Shown: in pieces, positions 13,341 to 26,154 of the stretch
Layout: each line of letters starts with the position of its first letter
Position numbering within the stretch: the stretch's first letter is position 1
Assembly (NCBI GenBank): GCA_007922305.1
Contig: ML677366.1
Span: 11,345,132 to 11,409,131, forward strand
Direction of reading: 5' to 3'
Origin: Dermatemys mawii
Lineage: Eukaryota; Chordata; Testudines; Dermatemydidae
Length of the DNA: 64,000 nucleotides
Made by a program: the position numbers and the translations under genes
Notes under the pieces: model-generated
Database searches by the model: none
Told to the model about the DNA's origin: nothing
The model's input: only the letters and a program-made list of their open reading frames with translations

Positions 13341-13398
13341 ACCCGGCCTGCCAGGGGCTTATCCTGATGGGGCACGGGCCAAAGTTTGCCGATCCCTG
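13341..13398. mobile_element. 3' fragment of the 'gatcggcaacctttggc' hAT-like MITE
   Basis: Ends in 'gggccaaagtttgccgatccctg', the terminal part of the element present in full at 61048-61378. Only about 58 bp remain. Confidence 0.65.
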
Positions 13399-16159
13399 TC
13401 ATAGATCTTACTGTCCCAATGGCATGAGTCACACCTTTCTATACTGAGAATATGTATATGTGTACACACTCACACACACAGAGGCCCCAATCAGTTTGTA
13501 ACGAGAACCCAGAGGCACAGAGATTGTGAGTGGTGTTACCAATCCTGTATATAGATCATTTCTTCTCTTTGCTTTTAATTTTGCCCACGTCCTGTGTTCT
13601 ATAAAAGTCCACATCTCACTGCCAGTCCCTCAGTTCCAGGGATTTTGTGGATATGGATTTTATTTATTGCAACTGAGAAAGCAAAGCTGCACAAACCCAT
13701 CAATAGCGGACATGGAGAACGCTCATTGGTTGCTGTGATATAAATCAAGGCCTTCCTGTCTCTTACACGGGCAAATTGTGGGTTCCCCACCTCGGAAGTG
13801 CCAGGCAGATCTGTCCAGCTTCCCAGAGACCTGGTGATGGGAAATATTAAAATCAATCCCTAGTTTGCACCGAGGGATTGAACGAGTTATGGAAATATAA
13901 ATGAAGCCACACTGCTATTGATTTACAGCTGCTGGGTCACATTGGACAGTGAACACTGAACACTCGGCTGTTCAGAGAACTTGTCTTGTTCCTTTCACAT
14001 TTATTTAAACTTACTTCACTTTTTAAAAAAGAGAGCGAGAGGGGGGAATCGATTGGAACAGAGAACAGAGATTTAATTTAGCTTGAGGGAAATCTGATCA
14101 AGAAAGGGAGATGATGGAGATAAAAGTAACCCCTGTCCCTGCGCAGCGTGAGAGAAGCTCTGGCTGTCTGATATTCATTAGAATTAATTAACAATCTTCT
14201 GCCAGTTTGAGGCACTGGGGGCGAGGGAGGGAGGGATGTGCTGTGGTTTTAAGAATGAATGACACACGCAGGAAAAAAAAATAAGACAGCTAGTGATTCT
14301 TGTGGGGGTGTTTCTTATTAACTGACCCAGTGGCTGAAAGAGCCAATGTTTGGGCTGACAAAAGGAGATGGTTAGATAAACACTCTGCACAGCAGCAGCA
14401 GTTGGAATAGGATTGGAATGGGGTGAGGGCAGACGGCTTTACATTAGGTTGTTGGTAAGAGAGCAAAGCATGGGACTGACTGTATTGACAAGAGCACGGC
14501 CTTCAGTGAAGAGCCTTTGCAGGCTTAGTGGCACCTGCAGACTGGCAGGGAGAGTGATCTGGTTTGTCTGGGCCAGCAAAACAGTTCACATCTGCACCAA
14601 TAACCCCCTCTGCTACTGGGGTTCCATATTCTGGATGTTGAAGATGTGGAACGATCTCTTGTTTGACACGTCTTCCAAGGAAATAGGACAAAATGGTACC
14701 CTGGATACCTGTTATCACAGCATCAGAACCCTAGGGGGTTCCTCAACAGAGTCTATCTGTGACAAACCATAATTTACTGTTGTGTATCACTATTATGTTA
14801 CTGAGCTATTATGTAACATTGATGTCATGGTTAACATACAACGCTGATGTTTCATTACACTCAGTCAATTAATGAAGACATAAAGTCCAACCACCTGCTC
14901 CTGCACCTGATTTGAAAGGCAACTCTCCCAAGTAATTAAGTCTTTCTCCTAATTTAATAATTATTATAATCTGATGGGGAACATACTCTGGATTCTAAAT
15001 TTAATTTCTTTTTTTTAAATTTTCCTCATTCTGTCACCAAGAAATAGGAGATGGGGGAGAACGGACCTATTCTTTTTGAACCCGCACTATTTTGCATCGT
15101 CTTCCTGCATGGGAGAGGTAACCAAGAGCAAGTTAACTGATTGACCCTTTCCCCAAAAGTAGAGTAGCCAGGTGCTCATACAAGGAAGAAACTAAAATAA
15201 TGAAGACTAAAGGGAGCTGTGGTGTTTGCAGCATCAATATTATTTTCAAGGGATGTAAAAATCAGCCTCTTCCAAACGTAGGAGGAAAGTTAATTTTCAA
15301 TCTTCAGAGAGGATAAACATTAAAAAAAAAAAAAGCCATTGAAATTAAACCATGCAAATGTACTTGACGGTTTCCCTGCTCAGGAAATGCTGCCCGACAG
15401 CAAATAGTTCTTTGGCTGTGAAAACCTAACAACATATTGGAAATGTGATGGGTTGTAATGATTTGGAGCTTATGTGCTGCACTGGGGTTTAGCAATGGAA
15501 CAAAAGTCTCTTCTGGAATGCGTGCTGAAAACACAGAGCCTGAACTTTTCATTTACAAAATGCTTCTGACTGGAGCGTGGTGAATATTGCAGAAAAATTT
15601 CTTTTCAGTGTTTATTCTTTATATTTCCCCCCTACAAACATGCTACCAGTGTCTGACTGTGAGAATGTTTGTAAGAATAGAAAATGTTGCAGAGTCTAAT
15701 GCAAATATGTACTTGTCCATTTGTTTGCTTTAGAAGTGTTTGACAGACGTCTGGAAAGCTCTCCTCACCTGGGAGTTACAGGCTTAGCTCAGGTGACAAG
15801 TCTTTTTCTGCCATAGTTGCAATTAGAAGTAGTCTTAGACCTTGAGTTAAAACAGAAGGGGCTTGCGGGACAACGTTCTCCTTGAGGGTCCCTTGACTCT
15901 GGACCAGACTTTCCCCACTAGTCCGAAATATCCCAGATCTATTGACCTTTGGGGTACATCTAATTACACAAATTAGGCTCCTCAGCCACTTAAAAACCCA
16001 CCAATGAACCCCCTTGGCAGACATCATCCTTGCATTGAGGGACAGTCGAAGAGGAGACATCTAATTATGCAGATTTCTGCCAACGTGGGCTTCAGAGCAA
16101 AATCAGATAGAAGAGGAGGAGAGTTTGGTGTTCTGTGGGTGGTTTAATTTTATTTGCCT
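13399..16159. other. Non-coding; possible conserved non-coding blocks
   Basis: No exon found. AT-rich blocks at about 13880-14030 and 14770-14960 look unlike the nearby repeats and could be conserved non-coding DNA, but only a cross-species alignment could show this. Confidence 0.3.
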
Positions 16160-16215
16160 TATAGAATCGTAGAAATATAGGGCTGAAAGGGACCTTGAGA
16201 AGTCAGCATCTAGTA
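16160..16215 (-). mobile_element. CR1 3' end fragment
   Basis: Reverse complement of a CR1 terminus: 'atagaatcgtagaaatatag' and 'ggctgaaagggacctt'. About 55 bp remain. Confidence 0.65.
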
Positions 16216-17460
16216 AAGTAAACCATAGCCCTTTCAGACTTTGTATGACCCTACATAAACAAGTGGTGGCAGGAGCCTGGGCCTTGGTGCTGCAGGTCTG
16301 TAATTCAAACCCTGCCAATGACCCATGGTGGGGTCATTATACTTGGATAATTAGCCCTGCAGACTCTAAACCTAAGAAGGTGATGTGGGGAGGAAAAGAA
16401 TGATGAATATGAAGAGAAAATAAACTTTTCCCCAGCAGTTCAATCATTCCCCTGCAGTTTTATTCAGTGGCAAGGAGGCACTTTTGGAGTAAAATTAAAC
16501 TCATTAAGTGCTTTTGTTGGAGAAGGAAGGGAGAAGAAAGCGCCACTTGGCAGCTTAGAGAGGCTTTGTACATTTAATAAGAATAGTCCATTGTGGTAAA
16601 TCGCCTGCAGAAAGCTTTTCCACGCCACTGGTGGAGCAGCCCTATTGTTTGAGGCTGGAAGCTGAGGTGCTAGCTCCCTCTCCTGTGAGTAGGAGTTCTA
16701 CAAGTGCCTATTGAAGAGCCTTTATCTGGGCATGTGTATATAGCAGGTTTAGCAGGAAACACAACTCTAAATCTGGGTTCAGGAACTGACTTTTAACAGA
16801 GCTTAGAATTATAAATTTGAGGAGGGCCATGGGATGCCTGGACACAGGGCAGGGCAGCATTCTACGGAATTCTTGTCTCCCCATAAGGCCACAATGAAAC
16901 CTGCTGGGAGCAGGTGGGTCTCCAAGAGAAGGTATGAGGGTGCTCAAAGGATCTGGCTCACCCAGTCACTAGGCAACAGGTGTGTGCTGCAGGAAAGCTA
17001 TCATTCATCATGATCTTCCTCAAGACCACCTCACCCTTATGCCTGAACCCTGACCTTTTGGAGAAGGAAGGGGACTTGCTCATTCAGTACCAGGCATCCC
17101 AGCTGAAACTGCGAATGTGGTAACTTTGCCACTCTGTAACTTTTGAAAAGTTACAGACATTTTGAAAAGTTCCCAGAGTGACAGAGTTCCAGGGTTTGTT
17201 TTTTTCCTTTAGTGGCTCTGTACTTTTTCCGCCGTTGGAGAAGTTCTCAAAGCTTACAGCATGGGAGAAGGAAAAAGTGGAAAAAAAGAGAGAGAGGTGC
17301 TAGCCTAATATATTGCTGGAATAGAGAGGCCATTGAGGCTCCAAAGAGCTTTCACATCCAGGTGAGCACAAAATATCACAATAATGGTAACAGGTTTCAC
17401 ATCTGGGGAGCTGGATTCAAAGCCTGGTGTTGCTTAAAAGAGAAAATACTACTCTGTATT
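16216..17460. other. Non-coding, nothing assigned
   Basis: No exon or clear repeat. Confidence 0.4.
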
Positions 17461-17525
17461 TGCGCAGTGGCTAACTTAATGGGGTCCTGCTCTTGGTTAG
17501 TCCTTAGGCACTACCATAATAAACC
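17461..17525 (+). repeat. Ancient 'tacagtgcctagcacaatggggtcct' repeat fragment
   Basis: Reads 'gcgcagtggctaacttaatg', 'gggtcctgctcttggttagt' and 'ccttaggcactaccataata'. The same family is seen at 21598-21700 and 42070-42130 in this orientation and at 32785-32935 and 38750-38850 in reverse. Confidence 0.6.
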
Positions 17526-17874
17526 TGATTATATATTAATTTCATCTCGTGTCCCATTAAGTCTCCATCTGGCCACATCACAAAGACACCAAAAAATGAT
17601 CGCATTTGGCAATCTCTTTACAAGAGATACTCAGGCTGTGCTGCAAGCCAGAGCTCAAGGGTTTTGGCATATTTATACAGAGAGTTCAGAGCTAAAATAG
17701 CAGAGGATGTTACAAGGTAGGACTGAGATGCACTGGTAGAGCTGTGTGAAAGAAACTTGCACAACGTGTGACAAGACAATCTTTTTGCCCGTCCTACTAT
17801 ACTCCAAAGCACAACATTCAAACACATATATAAACAGAAGCCTAACATAAAAGGCCATTTTGCTTATTTTGTGA

Positions 17875-18036
17875 TAACATAAGAACAGCCATACTGGGTC
17901 ATACCAAAGGTCCTCCTAGCACAGTATCATGTCTACCAACAATGGCCAATGCCAGGTGCCCAGAGGGAATGAACAGAACAGGTAATCATCAAGTGATCCA
18001 TCCCCTGTCACCCATTCCCAGCTTCTGGCAAACAGA
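17875..18036 (-). mobile_element. CR1 LINE 3' end ('gttcttatgtt' subfamily), reversed
   Basis: Reads 'acataagaacagccatactg', 'caatggccaatgccaggtgc', 'gtaatcatcaagtgatccat' and 'cccattcccagcttctggca', the reverse complement of the subfamily at 3045-3270. Confidence 0.85.
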
Positions 18037-19329
18037 TAACTGAAGATCTATTTTGTTCCCAGGATCGTGGTATTGGTTTTATAATCTCAAAGTGAGAGTC
18101 TGACTTCACTTTCTTTTCATTCAACATACCTACCACAGAGGAGGAATAAATTGGGAGAAATTCAACAAGAACAAATGATGGAGTCCAGTGAAATGCTTCG
18201 AGCCAGAACAAATGGACTGGGAGATCTCTATAGAATGCTCACCAATGGCATGGGGGCAGTGCCATTCTCCAGCAGATAGTAGAACAATAGGCAAAGCATT
18301 TAAAAACATTGTTATGTCATTTCAAAGGTCAACTTCTGTCCTCAAACAAAACTGTAGATTTCCTCCCAAATCTAAAACTGGTTATGGTAACATGCTTGGC
18401 CTGGATGCTACAAATAAAAAGGAAAGAATGAAGTGTTAGGACATGTAAAAATAAAATAACCTTCCTCCAAGTTCACATTCATCCTGCTTTTACAGAAGAG
18501 CGATGGGAACATTGAATTCCCAAATGACCAAGATAGAATGGAATGACTGACAACTGAGAATGGGGTCAACCTACTTAGTTTGGCAATTGTATTTATTTAC
18601 AGGTATCCTTAATAAGGACAGCAGGACATGGCCCTTGGAAAATGGGCACTTATTTGCAGAACTGCACACTGATCTTTTCTATAAGCCAGTTTAGTTGAGA
18701 GCCATAAGATCAAAGACCCGTTGATGAATGGCTGATGTGAAGGGAAAAGAAAAGGCTTTTGGCTCCTTCCCATGGAGACTTCTGAACAGTCATTTCCAGC
18801 TAATTTAGTAGGATATGTTCTGGGATAAGTGACTCCTCTCCTCTCTGCAGTACATTGCACACAATCTCATGCATATTCTCTACCTAAGTACTTAGTCCTT
18901 TTCTGCTAAGGCTCTTTGCTAACAGGTGCCAAATGTTGTTTTTCAGGTTCACACACCTCTTTAAGGGTCCAATCCTGAAGGTGCTGACTGTCCTGTACTC
19001 CGAATCACAAGTTCAGGCACGATACATCAGCAGACAGATGAGCATAAGTACCTGGCGGGCCCAAGGCAAACAACTATAGGGTCAAACTTATGATTGATCT
19101 TTTAGATTTAACTCAGCATTTCCTGACTTCAAAAGGGTTTGATTTGTCAGCCTTGGCCATAGGTGCTGGAACTGGGATGTTTGGGGTGCTGCCACAGTTC
19201 CCTGGTATGAAGTGAGTTCCATTATATACAGGATTTACAGTTTGGTTCAATGGTTCTCAGCACCCCCACTCTAAAAATTGTTCACACACCCCTGGCCATA
19301 GCCTTTATTAACACAGATTTTTTGCATCA
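18037..19329. other. Non-coding, nothing assigned
   Basis: No exon or clear repeat seen. Confidence 0.4.
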
Positions 19330-19570
19330 TGCAGAAACAAAGTCACTCACCTTGGGAAAGCTCCAGTTGGCACAGAATGCAAGAACCCAGCAGCTGGCAA
19401 CACAGATCATTATGAACACATCATCCTGGTGCTCCTCTCTCTGCACTGACTCCCTATGGAGTACAGACCGCAGTTCAAAGTGGTTGTCCTGATATCATCA
19501 AAGTCATCCATGAGATTGGCCATAGCTGCCTGATAAACTGCCCCTCCCTCCAGGATCATGACCTTCCAAG
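19330..19570 (+). mobile_element. L2/L3-type LINE reverse transcriptase relic
   Basis: Frames read LGKLQLAQNARTQQL and, after a frameshift, LHWLPMEYRPQFKVVVL-like sequence. These match the 'LQKLQLAQNAAARLL ... LHWLPVEYR' region near the C-terminus of L2/L3 LINE ORF2. Several frameshifts make it dead. It is abutted by the GC-rich element at 19576. Confidence 0.65.
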
Positions 19571-19575
19571 ACTAA

Positions 19576-20178
19576 GTTTGCCAGGTGTCTGGTTTTTGAC
19601 CAGAACCCCTGGTCAAAAATGGACCGTGGCGGTGCTAACCGGGCCGCTAAAAGTCCAGTTGGCGAAGCAGCAGGGCTAAGGCAGGCTTTCTGCCTGCTCT
19701 GGCTCCATGTGGCTCACGGAAGCAGACATCTCCTAGGCACAGGGGCGGTCATGGGGGCTCTGTGTGCTGCACCCTGAGCGCCGGCTGCACTGCTCCCATT
19801 GACTGGGAATCTCAGCCAATGGGAGCTGCAGCGGTAGCCCCTGTGGGAGTGGGCAGCCTGCAGAGCCCCCTGGCGCCTCCACCTAGGAGCCGGACATGCT
19901 GGTTGCTTGCAGGAGTCCCCTGAGGTAAACACCACTCAGCTGGAGCCCACATCCTGATTCCCCCCCACACCTCAACCCCCTGCTCCAGCCCTGAGCCCCC
20001 TCCCACACCCCAACCCCCTGCCCCAGTTCAGTGAAAGTGAGTAATGGTGAGGGAGAGCAAGTGATGGAGGGATTTAGTGAGCATGGGCGAGGGTGTCAGA
20101 GAAGAGGCAGGACAGGGGTGGGCCTCAGGAAAGGGTGGGGGTATTCCATTTTGTGCAATAAAAAGTTGGCAACCCTAC
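19576..20178. mobile_element. GC-rich non-autonomous element ending 'aaagttggcaaccctac'
   Basis: Starts 'gtttgccaggtgtctggttt', has a GC-rich middle with 'taaaagtccagttggc' and 'ccaatgggagctgcagcgg', and ends 'gcaataaaaagttggcaaccctac'. I recall this as an abundant turtle interspersed repeat. The ends are roughly inverted (gtttgcca / ttggcaac). It inserted next to or inside an L2 relic. The arginine- and proline-rich frames inside it are not genes. Confidence 0.5.
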
Positions 20179-21597
20179 GCAAGACAGCCTGCACCATCTG
20201 AACAATGAATCTGGTGACAGAAGGGGTAAGTTCAAATTGCAGGAGAAACAACTTTCCAAGCAGCTGAACCTAAACTAGAGAAAAGAAGGATGAATGATAT
20301 CTTCAGTGTCTGCAAAATCAAATGCAAAATTTACTTCTTTAACTTTGCTTTCAGTAAGTTCTTCAGACACATGAATGCACACATCCCAAATCAGCTAGTG
20401 GGAAAGAAAAGAGATTGAGACAGTAGAACTTATTTCTGATTTTAAATACCTGTGTTTGTGTGGAGATGCTCAGATCTATGTTGATCGGGGCAGATAGATG
20501 CACATTTCATACAGGCAGAGGGGATAATTAACACAGGAAATTTAATTTGGCAAAGACAAGTTTCCTATATCAGAAAAATCTCTTCTTGAGAGTAAACCCT
20601 AACAGCAAAAAGAAAAAAAAACAACTTTTAAAAGCCTTTTATATGGATCCCACTTGCAAAATAACAATCCATCTATCCGTACACCGACTTTCAAAGGGGC
20701 ATAATGACAGGAAGAGAAGAGGAGGAAAGTTGATAACCAGTTAGCAAAATCCATTTAGGATAATTAAGCATCTGGTCTGGTGCTCCACTTCATTGATGTT
20801 AAATAGCTACGAGAAAATTGTATATCGAAAAGACAACCTCCCATGCTTGATCCCAGTTAGCCATTGAATGCAACTAACTGCATTAGGATTTTATCCGCTG
20901 GGAAAATCTTATGATGATGATGACTCACTGTTGAGGAAGGCAGTGCATAGAGATGAACTAAGCGCTTGGTTGTATTTCACTTTAGTGAGTAATTAAGAGG
21001 GTGTTTTTTCAGTTATTCTCTGTTTGGGGTGGAAACCATCTTTTAAAGAGTATTTTGCAACTGTATCATTGTTCACAATGTGTATAAAGAACCAGACTTA
21101 TAGCAGTGAAATATTTGTAATCCACAGCATAGGTTGGTAGGTACAGGCCATATGTGTCTTCACCATATGTGCCTTCCATGTGTTCTGCAGGAATAATGTC
21201 TAAAGATGGGAGTTGGCTTAATCTGGTCCCCATGCCCATAGATTTTCTGGCCTGCCAATAAGGGTGTCAGCTGCGATTGTGGCTTTTGAACTAGACTGAG
21301 ACTCAGACGCGCTTCCGACAGTGTATCAAACAGCTACTAGATTCTACCAATTTGATACCTCAACCATGGAACTGCTCTAAAATATAGATATATCTAACAC
21401 ATCTAGTATGACTGTTGGGCCAGATATTGATCCCACTTAAGTCAACTGGAACTTTGCCATTGCCTTTGATAATTGCAGAGTTATGGCCAAACGTGTGCCG
21501 AGAAGTGAGATCACTGCTAATTGTGCTGTCCAAAATTGTGTCGTCATTTCCTTGTCGCCCTATCTGAATCCATCTGCTGGCTTTCTGGGGCAGAGAC
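20179..21597. other. Non-coding, nothing assigned
   Basis: Unique-looking sequence. A weak trace of the palindromic repeat family lies near 21416-21480. Confidence 0.4.
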
Positions 21598-21700
21598 CTG
21601 CCTTTTGTTCTATCTTTGTACAGCCCCTACCTGTACAGTGAGGGTCCAGATCCTCGACAAGGGTTCTGTGCCCCACAGTAATACAAATAATAAATATTAA
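21598..21700 (+). repeat. Ancient 'tgtacagcgcctagcacaatg' repeat
   Basis: 'cttttgttctatctttgtac', 'gtacagtgagggtccagatc' and the tail 'cagtaatacaaataataaat' are diagnostic of this ancient repeat, seen in several copies in the window. Confidence 0.6.
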
Positions 21701-22112
21701 TAACCTAACTCCAAATATTCTGTACGTGGTACTTGCTTTTGATGTTCTGTGTCTATAACAAATGTATACACATAATCTGAACTAAACAGACTGTATGATG
21801 GAGGCCTAAGATGGATACTCGTAGAGCATGTTTCCACATATGATTCCAGTTTGCAGGACTTAACAGAAAGAAACAAGCCCTCAAAAAATCAGTTTGTTTT
21901 TGATATATCCTTTTCCCCTGACCTTTTGTTTTTCTTGTCTATGTAAATCATACATTCTCTGGAAAATGAACTGTCTTTATTCTATGTTGGTATTGTGTCT
22001 AGTGCAACAAAGCCCCCAAATCAGTTGGTTTTCAGGCAATGCTAATACTACTAATAATTAATAATAGTATCTGTTCAAACAGTCTCTTTCTCATGGTAGT
22101 CCACTGTCAGAA

Positions 22113-22230
22113 AATCATAGAGTCATAAATTACCAGCCAGAATGGTTCACTGTGGTCATCTGGTCTGACACCCTGCATAACTCGTAGGACTTCCCTGATT
22201 TAATTTCTGCTTGATTTAGGGCAAGTCTTT
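22113..22230 (-). mobile_element. CR1 3' end fragment
   Basis: Reads 'aatcatagagtcataaatta', 'actgtggtcatctggtctga' and 'cctgcataactcgtagga', the reverse complement of a CR1 3' UTR subfamily that has 'gatcacaatggtcccttctg'. Confidence 0.7.
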
Positions 22231-24280
22231 TCTTAAAAAAAAAAAATCCAATTTTTATTTAAAAATGGCCAGTGATGGAAAATCCACCCCACCATTTAGA
22301 AAGTTCCTCCAATGGATAATTGTCCCCAACGTTAAAAATGAGTACCTTGTTCCCAGTCTGAATTTGTCTAACTTCAACTTCCAGCCATTGGATCCTGTTA
22401 GACCTTTTGCTGTAGTTAGTTTGTTAACTTGTGACATCAGATTTTAATGAGATTATATTTCATTCACGTACTTCAATTCTGAACACAATCCTGTGCACAG
22501 AACTTCCTTGACAGGACTCATCTACTGTCTGCCAAGACCTGATTTGATTTCATTACTTTCCAAACAAATTTATACAAAAATAATCAGGAAAACGAAAAGG
22601 TCAGACCATCATTATAACCAATATTAACATTGGTATTAACTCCGGTTCCAGGCTCCAATTTTCTAAGTAGCAGTTGAACAGCCCATCTGCTCTGGCTGAT
22701 ACACACCATCCATTTGAACTGATTTATATATAACCTGGGCCCTCAACCAGCAGAATGGAAGTGTCAGCATGAAAATGCACTGACTCTGGAACTTTAGACC
22801 TAATAACATTTTCCTGCATCTGAATCCCATTGCCAGCCTCCGTGGTAATAAATTAGTGTTCAAAACGTATTAGCCTTTTCAGCATCCATTAGGATAAACA
22901 TCCATTGCTTGTTTATTTTCCTTTTGCTGGATCTTTGCCTTCGCAAGCCTGACTCTTACTGGTTTCCTTTAATTGACTTTTGTATCATGTGAAGGCTAAA
23001 ATATTCCCACCACATGAACTATGTGGTGTGTGTGATAGAAATATGTTCCTATCCAGGGAAAGGAGGAGAGATCAGTACAGTACTACAGAGACTCCTTTAA
23101 AAACCTAAATTTTCATCTCCTCCTATTTTCTGCTCAAGAATCTGGCCAGGCACCTCTACCTTCTTCTGTTGGAATAATTGCTGAGCCAAAGGACAGAGAC
23201 CAGAGGCTTCACTGCACACTTCCTGCCTGTTGTTTAAAAAAAATCCTGGCTCATTGATGGGGAAATTCGGGTCGATTTCAGGGGTCAAACAGAGTCACCT
23301 TTTAGTTTCTACTGTATAATATTTCTGACAGCCAGGAAAGGAAAAACAGGCATTGACTCAACCAGATCCCTCTCACACTCCGCAATACTTGTGCCCATTT
23401 AAAAATGATTCCTTTTCCCCACCAAATTCAGCATATGCTTTCTAGCATCAACCAGGCCAAAGCTCAGCTCTGTACCCTAACTCCAAACCATGTTGTAACC
23501 TAACCTCCAAACCATGCTGACTTCCAGATCTATATGGAGAGAGAGAGAGAAACCCACAATCTATAACAAAGCAGGTACAAAGCATAAGTCATTTTAATTG
23601 ACACTGGCTGCAGATGCGTTAGCTTCACCTCTGAGATGAAGAGCAAATGGAAAACCAGGCAAGCTCATTATCTATTCAATAAACTTCCATGGCTATGTCT
23701 GGCAATGACAGGTTTTGTCTGTGCCCATGCACGCTCTCTTCCTCTCTGTCTTTCTCTAATAAGGGATTTTCTGGGCTGGTTTTGAAACTGACATAAATCA
23801 GAAGACCCGGACGCTCTGCTATCCTTGCCTATGGAGTATGAATGGAATGATGTTCATTGCGATGGGTTTTCTATTAAGCCATCCTTCATAACCAAAGATA
23901 GAATGAAGCTCATGAAGGAAGAAAACATCCATATAGAACAGATGCCTCTCCATCAAAGGGAGCGAATGTGTCACTCTGCAAATGTCCGTTGCTCAATGAA
24001 CAGCTATTTGTCTCCTTTCATCCCCTTAATTTAATTGAAATTTTCCCTCTTCTATTTCCTCTCCTTCACCTGCTCACTGGATAGAAACCTCACTGATATG
24101 CAGACAGTACTGCCAGTTGCTCTGTAACTCTTGTGACAAAGCTCCAAGTCTGTACTGGTGGGTCCTGCACTTCCTGGCAGATTTAGGGGCCTCAGAAACT
24201 CATCTAGGCCCCAGAGTGACCTCCCTTTCTCAGTATAATTGGCAAGAGTCACCACCTAGTGAGTTACCTTCATCACAGGC
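22231..24280. other. Non-coding, nothing assigned
   Basis: No exon. A short GA run lies near 23537. The 69-codon frame at 23825-24034 has no family resemblance. Confidence 0.4.
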
Positions 24281-24792
24281 CAGTATGGAAGATGGAAAAG
24301 CGGGGAGCCCGGGCCCGCCCTCTACTCCGGACTCCAGCCCAGGGACCCTAATAGTATCAGCTAAGATGGCTGACCTTTTAGGCACAAAACACAATACAAT
24401 TCCCTGGGCTACTCCCCCACAGCAGTCCCCACTTCTTCAAACTCCACTTCACCCTTACCTCAGGGCCTCCTTCCTTCTGGATGATATGTTGTCCAACACT
24501 CAGTCTGACCAACAGCACAACCTCCTTCCACAGCTCCTGACACCCACAGCCCACCTGACTAACTGGGAGGTTTTTATCTGGTTTCAGCCAGTCCCTGATT
24601 GGCTTCAGGTGTCCCAATTAGGCTAGCTGTTTCTACTCCTTTCTAGAAGGTTCTTAATTGGCCCCAGGTGTCTTGATCGGTCTGGAGTAGCCTTTGTTTG
24701 GCTATCCAGGGAACAAGGACCTGTACATCCTGAGGCTGATATACCTGCCTTCCAGCACTCTCCTATATCCTTCTGGTCTGACTCCGTCACAC
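24281..24792 (-). mobile_element. LTR-like unit (possible solo LTR)
   Basis: Contains 'ggagcccgggcccgccctct', 'ccctgggctactcccccaca', 'ccaggtgtcttgatcg' and ends 'ctggtctgactccgtcacac'. I recall this as one end of a turtle LTR retroelement. No gag/pol sequence is adjacent. The strand is a guess. The 169-codon open frame across it (24117-24626) is not a gene. Confidence 0.4.
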
Positions 24793-26154
24793 TCTCTATT
24801 TCTCTGATTCAGCAGAGCCCTTATACACATGCTTAACTTTTAAGCACATGCTTAAATCCATCCCATTTCAGCAAAGCACTTAAGCATGCATTTAAGCCAC
24901 ATTGACTTCCATTGGAATTAAGCTCATTTAAAATAAAGCACAGAGGCACATGCTAGCAGAGCTTTTGGGACCTTGGGTAGCACCAGATCCCATAGTGTGT
25001 AGACACAAATTTATAGCAAACGAAATAGTTCACACTAGTCAAGGGTGACCTAACACAGCTGACTCCAAGGCTTTGAAACTCACAAAATCAGAATACACTG
25101 GAATACATTTATGAAGGCTTTAAACCAGTTTTAGAAGCATTAAAATAGCAGTTAGTTGTGGCTGTCTTAAAACCCATGAGGTGTCTGTATATTTCAGTGG
25201 AGTGTCCTCATGGACAAATTTATAGATGAAATCTGAAACTTGGGGGCAAGTTGTGATTTGATGCCAAACCAGAGCATTGGAGAAAGTTCCATGATTTTTC
25301 CCTAATGATTGTAACTAAAACTGTCCCATTTGTACCCTGCTCTTTACCATTGCACAAGAAATAACCTTTTGAGGGCTACATAGAGACCAGACCATGAAGG
25401 ACAGGTACCAAGGTACAATGCCATTAAAATTTGAATAAGAACCCCTTGAATAGGGTCCTTGCTTTGTGGATCTCAAAAACAGTAAAACTGTTCATTTTCT
25501 AGTATGAAGAAAATTTGGCTAAGAGATTTGTAAAAAGTCGTTTGTGTCCTAATGGTTCATCTACCATCCCACAAAAAGGCACAGCAGATTTTGGGTGCCT
25601 AATGGGGGAGTGTCTAATATGTAAATGAAGGGAATGAGTTGAACAGTATAGACTCCTGACAATTACAACTTGACTTAACCTGGTCCAATGTAACTCAGTT
25701 GCCAATGGCTCAGCACTTAAAGGAGGGTCAAAACATTTCTCTGCAGATCTGATTAGGAGTTTTAACTCAATCAATTTTCAGCAAACTGAAGTGGCTCTTT
25801 TAGCACACTAGAAATTCAGCCTGATCTTTGGAAGTGCCTGGAGCCTTGTCTAAGATCAGGCTAAGGCGTACGGACTGGAATATTTGTGAATCTTATAGAA
25901 ATCCAGACTTTATAGGGCACTCAGTTCTGTATTTCCTATTCTATCAGCCATACTTTTCAGCTGAAATATCATTGAAAGATACTAAAAGAATCACTTTACA
26001 ATGTGGGTGTGCCTTCCCCAAACTGGAACTTGGTGGAACAACAAGATGCCAATTTTCAGACTATCAGACGGACAATATTTGCCTGAAAATATGCATGAGC
26101 AATTGCATGAGTACTTTTCATAAGCAGTGACTGATACCGTACAAACTATATATC
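24793..26154. other. Non-coding, nothing assigned
   Basis: No exon or clear repeat seen. Confidence 0.4.

Noticed and set aside
17212..17700. 162-codon plus-strand open frame starting at GTG
   Set aside because: No ATG, no recognisable domain, and it crosses an ancient repeat fragment at 17461-17525.
24117..24626. 169-codon plus-strand open frame
   Set aside because: It runs through an LTR-like GC-rich repeat. Its proline- and serine-rich text reflects composition.
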